Shown piece after piece: positions 58,361 to 64,000 of a DNA stretch of 64,000 nt. A program made the translations under genes and the position numbers. Location of the stretch: positions 1-64,000 of the forward strand of contig DATCKA010000104.1 in the NCBI GenBank assembly GCA_036562495.1, written 5' to 3'. The notes under the pieces are model-generated. The model searched no databases. It saw only the letters and a list, made by a program, of their open reading frames with translations, and was not told the origin of the DNA. The DNA comes from Geochorda sp036562495. GTDB taxonomy: Bacteria; Bacillota; Limnochordia; Limnochordales; Geochordaceae. Position 1 is the stretch's first letter. Each line of letters opens with the position of its first letter.

Positions 58361-58819
58361 ATGCTGCCACTTCCGACGAAGTTCACGCTGGCAGCCGGTG
58401 CGGCCGAGGGGGAGACGGCCCTCAACGCGTTCGACAACGCGCTGCTGGCAGCCGGCGTGGGCAACCTCAATCTAGTCCGGGTTTCGAGCATTCTCCCCGC
58501 CGGTGCTCGGCTGGTCGACTACTTGGACCTGCCGCCGGGGACGCTGACGCCGACGGCGTACGGCAGCATCGTCAGCGACAAGCCGGGCGAGCTCATCGCG
58601 GCGGCCGTGGCGGTGGCCATCAGCGAGAAGGGCTTCGGCGTCATCATGGAGTTCTCGGGCCGGTGCTCGCGGGCGGAGGCCGAAGCCCGGGTGCGCCAGA
58701 TGGCGGAGGACGCCCTGCGCGGCCGGGGGCTGGCCATCAAGCAGTTGCACCTGCGCGCGGTGGAGCACCGGGTCGAGCGGATCGGCTGCGCCATGGCGGC
58801 CGTCGCGTTGTGGGACTGA
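58361..58819 (+). CDS. Pyruvoyl-dependent arginine decarboxylase
   Basis: 152 residues, typical. The proenzyme cleaves itself between S42 and S43 in VRVSSILPAG, turning S43 into the pyruvoyl group. GTLTPTAYGSIVSDKPGELIAAAVAVAI and GFGVIMEFSG are family motifs. It makes agmatine from arginine, the first step toward spermidine. GAGGGAGG lies 17 bases upstream, rather far, and AAGAG closer. speE follows after eight bases. Confidence 0.93.
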   Translation: MLPLPTKFTLAAGAAEGETALNAFDNALLAAGVGNLNLVRVSSILPAGARLVDYLDLPPGTLTPTAYGSIVSDKPGELIAAAVAVAISEKGFGVIMEFSGRCSRAEAEARVRQMAEDALRGRGLAIKQLHLRAVEHRVERIGCAMAAVALWD

Positions 58820-58827
58820 GGGACGCC

Positions 58828-59697
58828 ATGGAGCTCTGGTTCACGGAGAAGCAGCTACCCACCGTCGGCCTCAGCTGCCGCGTCGTGCGCACGCTGGAGG
58901 TTCGGCAGACTCCTTACCAGCACTTGGCGGTCCTGGAGACCGAGCCCTGGGGCCGGATGCTGGTGCTGGACGGCATGATCCAGCTCACCGTCGCCGACGA
59001 GTTCGTCTACCACGAGATGCTGGCCCACGTCGCGCTCGCCGCGCATGGACAGGCCCGCCGGGTGCTGGTGGTGGGCGGCGGTGACGGGGGCACGGTGCGG
59101 GAGGTGCTGCGCCACCCCGAGGTCGAGGAGGTGGTCCTGGCCGAGATCGACCCCGAGGTGGTCGAGGTGTGTCGGCGGTACTTCCCCGAGACGGCGGGGT
59201 GCCTGGACGATCCCAGGGTCCGCCTGGCCATCGGCGACGGCATCGCCCATGTGGCCGAGCATCCCGACACGTACGACGTCATCCTGGTCGACTCCACGGA
59301 GCCCGTGGGCAAGGCGGTGGGGCTCTTCGGCGAGTCGTTCTACGCCAGTTGCCGCCAGGCGCTGAGGCCCGGCGGACTGATGGTGGCCCAGACCGAGTCG
59401 CCCTTCTACAACCCGCAGCTGATCGCCCGCTGTCACGCGGCCATGCGCCAGGCCTTCGGCAACGCTCGTCTCTACCTGGCGCCCGTGCCCACCTACCCGA
59501 GCGGGCTGTGGAGCTTCATGGCCGCATCGCTGGGCCCCGACCCGTCCGTGCCGGCGGGCGAGGTTGACTCAACGCCGCCCGGCCTGCGTTACTACTCGCG
59601 GGAGGTGCACCGGGCGGCCTTCGTGCTCCCGCCCTTCGTGCGCGCGCTGTTGCAGGCGGAGCGGCAAGCGGCGGTGACGGGGGAGGGGTTGGGGTGA
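58828..59697 (+). CDS. speE: Polyamine aminopropyltransferase (spermidine synthase)
   Basis: 289 residues. The N-terminal beta domain (MELWFTEKQ, YQHLAVLETEPWGRMLVLDGMIQLTVADEFVYHEMLAH) is followed by the SAM-like fold with VVGGGDGGTVREVLRH and the catalytic aspartate in VDSTEPVGKAVGLFGESFY. The DSTEPVG pattern matches Bacillus SpeE. It moves aminopropyl from decarboxylated SAM to putrescine, or possibly to agmatine. ATG at 58828 has GAGGGA upstream. Its stop overlaps the speB start (GTGA). No speD is in the window. Confidence 0.93.
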   Translation: MELWFTEKQLPTVGLSCRVVRTLEVRQTPYQHLAVLETEPWGRMLVLDGMIQLTVADEFVYHEMLAHVALAAHGQARRVLVVGGGDGGTVREVLRHPEVEEVVLAEIDPEVVEVCRRYFPETAGCLDDPRVRLAIGDGIAHVAEHPDTYDVILVDSTEPVGKAVGLFGESFYASCRQALRPGGLMVAQTESPFYNPQLIARCHAAMRQAFGNARLYLAPVPTYPSGLWSFMAASLGPDPSVPAGEVDSTPPGLRYYSREVHRAAFVLPPFVRALLQAERQAAVTGEGLG

Positions 59698-60626
59698 CGG
59701 CCCCGTCGGGGCCGTCCGTGGTCTGGCAGCGGACGACCCCCTTCCTGGAGGCGGCCGCTCCTCTCCAAGAGGCCTCCCAGGTCATCGTGGGAGTGCCCCT
59801 CGACCACACCACCAGCTTTAGGCCTGGCACACGGGAGGGGCCCCGGCGCATCCGAGAGGTCTCGGAGGGGCTCGAGTCGTACAGCCCCATCCAAGGGGCG
59901 GCCATCGAGGATGCCATGGTCGCCGACGCGGGCGATCTGGTCTTGCCCTGGGGAGACGTACGGGCATCGCTGGCGGCCATCGAGCGGGCGGTGGCCGACC
60001 TCGTCCAGGCGGGCAAGCGCCCCGTCATCCTCGGCGGCGAGCACCTCTTGACCCTCGGCGCCATCCGGGCGGTGGCGGCGCGCTGGCCGGATCTGGTGAT
60101 CGTCCAGCTGGATGCGCACCTGGACCTGCGGGACGACTACCTGGGCCAGGCCCTCTCCCATGCGACGGTGATGCGGCGGGCGGTCGAGGTGCTGGCCGGA
60201 GGGTCGTCCGCGGGCGCGGCCGAGAGGCTGATCCAGCTGGGGGTGCGCTCGGGCACGGCTGACGAGTGGGCACTGCATGCGAAGACGCGCCGGGTGCCGG
60301 GGAGCCTCGTGGAGGCGGCACGCCAGGTGGCCCACGAGCTCGAGGGGCGCCCCTTTTACCTGACCATCGACATCGACGTGACCGACCCGGCCTTCGCTCC
60401 GGGCACCGGCACGCCGGAGCCGGGCGGGCCGACGGCCTCCGAGGTGATCGAGGCCGTGGCGTGCCTCGCTCGAGCCGCTCCGGTGGCCGTCGATCTGGTG
60501 GAAGTGTGCCCGGCCAAGGACCCCTCCGACATCACGGCCTTGCTGGCGGCCAAGCTGGTCCGAGAGATCCTGGTGGCGTCGGCCAGGGGCGGCCAATCCA
60601 TCGGGACGCGGGGGCGAGACGATTGA
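59694..60626 (+). CDS. speB: Agmatinase / aminopropylagmatine ureohydrolase
   Basis: 310 residues of the ureohydrolase family. The manganese ligands are in GGEHLLT, DAHLDLRDDY and DIDVTDPAFAPGTGTPEPGG. It removes urea from agmatine to give putrescine, or from aminopropylagmatine to give spermidine. The GTG start overlaps speE, and its stop overlaps the argS start (TTGA). The order speE-speB is also that of Bacillus. Confidence 0.93.
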   Translation: MTAPSGPSVVWQRTTPFLEAAAPLQEASQVIVGVPLDHTTSFRPGTREGPRRIREVSEGLESYSPIQGAAIEDAMVADAGDLVLPWGDVRASLAAIERAVADLVQAGKRPVILGGEHLLTLGAIRAVAARWPDLVIVQLDAHLDLRDDYLGQALSHATVMRRAVEVLAGGSSAGAAERLIQLGVRSGTADEWALHAKTRRVPGSLVEAARQVAHELEGRPFYLTIDIDVTDPAFAPGTGTPEPGGPTASEVIEAVACLARAAPVAVDLVEVCPAKDPSDITALLAAKLVREILVASARGGQSIGTRGRDD

Positions 60627-62383
60627 AGGCGTCGCATCCGTCGCCTCGCGCGATACGCAGCGGGCTCGACGTCAAGCTGGCGCTGGGCGACGCGGTGGTC
60701 GAGAGCCTGCAGGCGCTGTCGCAGGAGCAGGGGTTGGGGCCGCTGCCCCCCGAGTGGGAGGGGCGGGCCCGTGCCATCGAGGTACCCAAGGACCCGGCCT
60801 TCGGCGACTTCGCGAGCGGGGCGGCCATGGCGACCGCAGGCCATTTCCGCATGGCGCCCCGACGGATCGCCGAGGCGCTGGCCGAGCGCCTGCGCAAGTT
60901 GGCCGGCGCCGGAGACGGCGCGTCGTCCCTGCCGCCATCCTTGCGGCTGACATCGGTCGAGGTGGCCGGGCCGGGCTTCGTCAACATGCGGCTCGACGGG
61001 CGATGGCTGCTGGAGGTGGCCTGCAGCCTGCTGCGCGAGGGGCCGCGGGCCGGGGTGCCCGACATCGGCCAGGGCCGCCGGGTCCAGGTGGAGTTCGTCA
61101 GCGCCAATCCCACCGGCCCGATGAACGTCGTCAACGCGCGTGCCGCCGCCGTGGGCGACGCCATGGCGCGCCTCCTGGAAGCCGTAGGTTTCCGGGTGAC
61201 CCGGGAGTACTACGTCAACGACGCCGGCCGCCAGGCCAGGCTGTTTGCCGAGTCGGTGGCTGCACGCATGGCAGAGCTCCTGGGCGAGCCGCACGTCTTC
61301 CCGGAGGAGGGGTATCCGGGCGAGTACGTGCGTGACATCGCCGCGGAGCTGCTGCGGGAGGAGCCCGCCCTGGCGCGCATGTCCCAGGCGGAGCGCGTCG
61401 CGCGGCTGCGGGACGTCGCGGTCGACCGCATGCTGGAGCGGCAGCGGCGTGACCTGGAGGCCTTCGGCGTCCACTTCGACGTGTGGTTTCGCGAGCGGAC
61501 CCTCCACGAGCAGGGGCGCGTCCAGCAGGTACTGCAAGAGCTGGAGCGCCGGGGGTTCCTCTACGAGGCCGAGGGCGCGCGGTGGTTGCGCTCGACGGCC
61601 TTCGGCGATGACAAGGACCGCGTCGTGGTCAAGAGCGATGGCGCGCTGACCTACCTGGCCAGCGACATCGCCTACCACGACGACAAGTTTCGCCGGGGAT
61701 TCGACCTCGTCATCGACATCTGGGGCCCCGATCACCACGGCTACGTGGCCAGGATGAAGGCCGCCATGCAGGCGCTCGGCTACGCCCCGGAGCGCCTGGA
61801 GATCGTCATCCTCCAGCTGGTCTCGCTGGTGAGGGGCGGCGAGGCCGTCCGCATGTCCAAGCGGGCGGGGGAGTTCGTGACCCTGGCGGAGCTGCTGGAG
61901 GAGGTGGGGGCCGACGCGGCCCGCTACTTCTTCCTCCAGCGCAGTCCTGAGAGTCCCGTCGAAGTCGACCTCGATCTGGCCACGCTGCAGAGCATGGACA
62001 ACCCGGTCTACTACGTGCAGTACGCGCACGCCCGCATCTGCAGCGTCTTCCGTCAGGCCCAGGCAGAGGGCGTGGAGCTGCCCGGAGAGGTGACGGCGGA
62101 CCAACTGGCCGTGCTGCAGTCGCCTCACGAGCAGGCGGTGCTCAAAGCGCTGGCCGCCTACGCCGAGGAGGTGCGGGACGCGGCCCTGCGACGCGAGCCG
62201 CAGCGGATCGTCCAGTACGTCTACCATCTGGCGTCGGCCTTTCACAGCTTCTACAACGAGCACCGGCTCCTGGACCCGGACCCCTCCACTCGACGAGCCC
62301 GCCTGGCCCTGGCAGAGGCGACTCGCCGGGTGCTGGCCGATGCGCTGGGCCTCCTGGGCATCTCGGCGCCCGAGCGGATGTGA
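60623..62383 (+). CDS. argS: Arginine--tRNA ligase with altered HIGH motif
   Basis: 586 residues, usual length. An N-terminal Add-1 domain (with PKDPAFGDFASGAAMATAG) precedes the catalytic core, which opens SANPTGPMNVVNARAAAVGDAMARL. The class I HIGH tetrad, usually HVGH here, reads N168-V-V-N171. EYYVNDAGRQA, DIWGPDHHGYV, the KMSKS-like VRMSKRAGEFVTL and the DALR anticodon-binding domain are conserved. It charges tRNA-Arg. The TTG start overlaps the speB stop. Placement next to arginine decarboxylase links two uses of arginine. Confidence 0.93.
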   Translation: MKASHPSPRAIRSGLDVKLALGDAVVESLQALSQEQGLGPLPPEWEGRARAIEVPKDPAFGDFASGAAMATAGHFRMAPRRIAEALAERLRKLAGAGDGASSLPPSLRLTSVEVAGPGFVNMRLDGRWLLEVACSLLREGPRAGVPDIGQGRRVQVEFVSANPTGPMNVVNARAAAVGDAMARLLEAVGFRVTREYYVNDAGRQARLFAESVAARMAELLGEPHVFPEEGYPGEYVRDIAAELLREEPALARMSQAERVARLRDVAVDRMLERQRRDLEAFGVHFDVWFRERTLHEQGRVQQVLQELERRGFLYEAEGARWLRSTAFGDDKDRVVVKSDGALTYLASDIAYHDDKFRRGFDLVIDIWGPDHHGYVARMKAAMQALGYAPERLEIVILQLVSLVRGGEAVRMSKRAGEFVTLAELLEEVGADAARYFFLQRSPESPVEVDLDLATLQSMDNPVYYVQYAHARICSVFRQAQAEGVELPGEVTADQLAVLQSPHEQAVLKALAAYAEEVRDAALRREPQRIVQYVYHLASAFHSFYNEHRLLDPDPSTRRARLALAEATRRVLADALGLLGISAPERM

Positions 62384-62399
62384 GGATGGGAGGCACGGG

Positions 62400-63134
62400 C
62401 TGAGCATCTTGGGTGAGTCGCTGGCCCGCGCGGGCAAGGCGCTGGCGCGGGGGTTTCGGCTCAGCTACGACTACCTGGGGATGGTGCTGGTCGGCTCGTC
62501 CCTCTACTTCGTCGTCGGGCTGGCCCCGGCCATCGTCACCCTCACCGCCGCCCTCCAGGTGCCATCGCTCCTGACGCTGCTCCCCTTCCTCGGTACCGTC
62601 GTCTTTCTGACCCTGCCGGGGTTTACGGCGCTGCTCGCGGTCAGCCGACAACTGGTCGAGGGCGAGGATGTGCCAGCGCTTCGCGGCCTGTGGCGCGCCT
62701 TTCGCACCCACTTCGTGAAGGCAGCAGGGTTGGCCGGGGCGGAGTGCCTCATCCTGCTGATACTGGTGGCGGACCTGCTGTTCTTCTTGCAGGCAGGCTC
62801 GCCGGTGGTGCGGGCGTTGGCCGGCATGTGGGTCTGGCTGCTCATCTTCGCGTTGACGGTGACGATCTGGGCGCCTGCCGTGATGGTATGGCTGGGCAAG
62901 GGCGTCTGGTACGCGCTGCGCCAGTCGGCCCTCATCGTGTTGGACAACCTGGTCGTGACATGGATCGTGGTGGCGGTCCTGGCGGTGCTGGGCATCGTCA
63001 GTACGGTGCTGGGAGCGCCGTTGCTGCTGCTGTTCGGTGGGATGAGCGCTTTCTTGGTGACAGCGGCCATGGAGGCCATCCTGGACCGCTACCGGTCTCT
63101 CCAAGCGGATGGAAAGGCGGGAGAACAGCGTTGA
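62400..63134 (+). CDS. YesL-like membrane protein (DUF624-like), probable CTG start
   Basis: About 244 residues with five helices (YLGMVLVGSSLYFVVGLAPAIVTL, LLPFLGTVVFLTLPGFTALL, LAGAECLILLILVADLLFFL, WVWLLIFALTVTIWAPAVMVWL, VVTWIVVAVLAVLGIVSTVLG). The arrangement resembles YesL/DUF624, of unknown function. No ATG or GTG is in frame near the N-terminus. GGGAGG at 62388-62393 is six bases from CTG 62400, but 15 from the first TTG (62409), so CTG is favoured. Its stop overlaps pyrG (TTGA). Confidence 0.75.
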   Translation: MSILGESLARAGKALARGFRLSYDYLGMVLVGSSLYFVVGLAPAIVTLTAALQVPSLLTLLPFLGTVVFLTLPGFTALLAVSRQLVEGEDVPALRGLWRAFRTHFVKAAGLAGAECLILLILVADLLFFLQAGSPVVRALAGMWVWLLIFALTVTIWAPAVMVWLGKGVWYALRQSALIVLDNLVVTWIVVAVLAVLGIVSTVLGAPLLLLFGGMSAFLVTAAMEAILDRYRSLQADGKAGEQR

Positions 63135-64000
63135 AGGCGGCGGACGGCCAGCGAAGCCCGCTGTCGACGGGGACGGGGTCGACCCGCTTCATCTTCGTGA
63201 CGGGAGGCGTCGTCTCCAGCCTGGGCAAGGGGATCACCACGGCCTCCATCGGCCGGCTCCTCAAGAGCCGGGGGCTGCGCGTCAGCATCGCGAAGCTCGA
63301 CCCCTACATCAACATCGACCCGGGCACGATGAGCCCGTTGCAGCACGGAGAGGTCTTCGTCACCGACGACGGGGCGGAGACGGACCTGGACCTGGGCCAC
63401 TACGAGCGCTTCGTCGACGAGAACCTCTCCCGGGATCACAACGTGACGGCCGGCACCATCTACTGGTCCGTCATCACCAGGGAGCGGCGGGGCGACTTCC
63501 TGGGCGGGACCGTCCAGGTGATCCCGCACGTCACCAACGAGATCAAGGAACGGGTCCTGCGACTGCGCGGCGAGCCGCCGGCCGACGTCGTCATCGTCGA
63601 GGTGGGCGGCACCGTGGGCGACATCGAGAGCCTGCCCTTCCTGGAGGCCATCCGCCAGCTGCGATCCGACCTGGGGCGGGACAGCTGCTTCTACATCCAC
63701 GTGACCCTGGTGCCGTACCTGCGGGCCACCGGCGAACTCAAGACCAAGCCGACGCAGCACAGCGTGCGCGAGCTACGCAGCATCGGGATCAACCCGGATG
63801 CCATCATCTGCCGGTCGGAGCAGCCCCTCAGCGACGAGATCAAGTCCAAGATCGCCCTTTTCTGCGACGTCGAGCCCCGGGCGGTCATCCCCAACCCCGA
63901 CGCGGACACCATCTATGCCGTGCCCCTCACCTTCGCCCGCGCGGGGTTGGACGAGCTCCTCATCGAACGCCTCAAGCTGCCGGCGACGCGGCCACTGGAC
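63131..64000 (+). CDS. pyrG: CTP synthase, C-terminus outside window
   Basis: The first 290 residues of CTP synthase, the synthetase (amidoligase) domain: FVTGGVVSSLGKGITTASIGRLLKSRG with the P-loop, KLDPYINIDPGTMSPLQHGEVFVTDDGAETDLDLGHYERF, VIPHVTNEIKE, EVGGTVGDIESLPF and KTKPTQHSVRELRSIGI. It makes CTP from UTP, ATP and glutamine. The glutaminase domain lies beyond the window. The TTG start at 63131 overlaps the previous stop by four bases and has GGGAG upstream. Confidence 0.95.
   Translation, partial: MKAADGQRSPLSTGTGSTRFIFVTGGVVSSLGKGITTASIGRLLKSRGLRVSIAKLDPYINIDPGTMSPLQHGEVFVTDDGAETDLDLGHYERFVDENLSRDHNVTAGTIYWSVITRERRGDFLGGTVQVIPHVTNEIKERVLRLRGEPPADVVIVEVGGTVGDIESLPFLEAIRQLRSDLGRDSCFYIHVTLVPYLRATGELKTKPTQHSVRELRSIGINPDAIICRSEQPLSDEIKSKIALFCDVEPRAVIPNPDADTIYAVPLTFARAGLDELLIERLKLPATRPLD

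Overview
The window is GC-rich coding sequence, packed with few gaps longer than 250 bases. The gene content points to a high-GC, spore-former-related Bacillota, most like Limnochordia, Symbiobacteriia or Thermaerobacter. The evidence is Rex, CwlD-type amidases, a pyruvoyl arginine decarboxylase, Bacillus-like speE-speB order, and frequent GTG/TTG starts behind strong GGAGG-type Shine-Dalgarno sequences. This placement is inference. No rRNA, tRNA, CRISPR array, transposase or integrase was recognised.

Region by region. 1-2.8 kb (minus): a ROK kinase fragment and a GH42 glycosidase, divergent from a GntR/HutC regulator across a candidate operator. 3-8.7 kb (plus): GntR, anhydro-MurNAc kinase AnmK and a peptide-type ABC importer without ATPases, suggesting cell-wall sugar or peptide recycling. 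8.8-10.1 kb: a stub resembling a biotin-carrier N-terminus, then the MeaB GTPase. 10.1-14.5 kb (minus): a LacI regulator with a perfect palindromic operator, plus a sugar ABC importer. 14.6-20.8 kb: Nudix CoA-pyrophosphatase-like protein, CwlD-like amidase, CofE-like protein, a second amidase, a PLP amino-acid decarboxylase, a beta-lactamase-fold protein and YjbQ. 21-27.5 kb: OsmC, ribokinase, a PHP protein, a HAD-MutY fusion and a PAP2-GDPD fusion. 27.8-32.3 kb: a branched-chain amino acid ABC operon whose binding-protein gene is cut by an in-frame UAG.

32.4-36.7 kb holds a LysM protein, an NlpC/P60-like protein without catalytic residues, a third amidase, a flippase-like membrane protein, a shrunken coaX relic and a small zincin. 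36.9-42.7 kb holds a LacI regulator, phosphohexomutase, RlmH, Rex, MenG and a polyprenyl diphosphate synthase that probably starts at CTG. 42.8-47.1 kb holds TatA, two TatC proteins, Fhs and Ndk. 47.1-58.1 kb (minus) is a tightly coupled six-gene operon: two envelope proteins, a membrane protein with a long low-complexity tail, MoxR, DUF58 and a 1585-residue protein with three VWA domains. It is the best candidate for a poorly described system. 58.4-64 kb (plus) holds a polyamine operon (arginine decarboxylase, speE, speB) running into argS, a YesL-like membrane protein and pyrG, which leaves the window.

Themes: envelope biology (three amidases, a P60-like protein, AnmK, Tat, VWA/MoxR), polyamine synthesis by two unrelated decarboxylase types, and several importers lacking local ATPases. 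Unusual gene structures include fusions, a nonsense codon, a relic gene, a dead enzyme and CTG starts.
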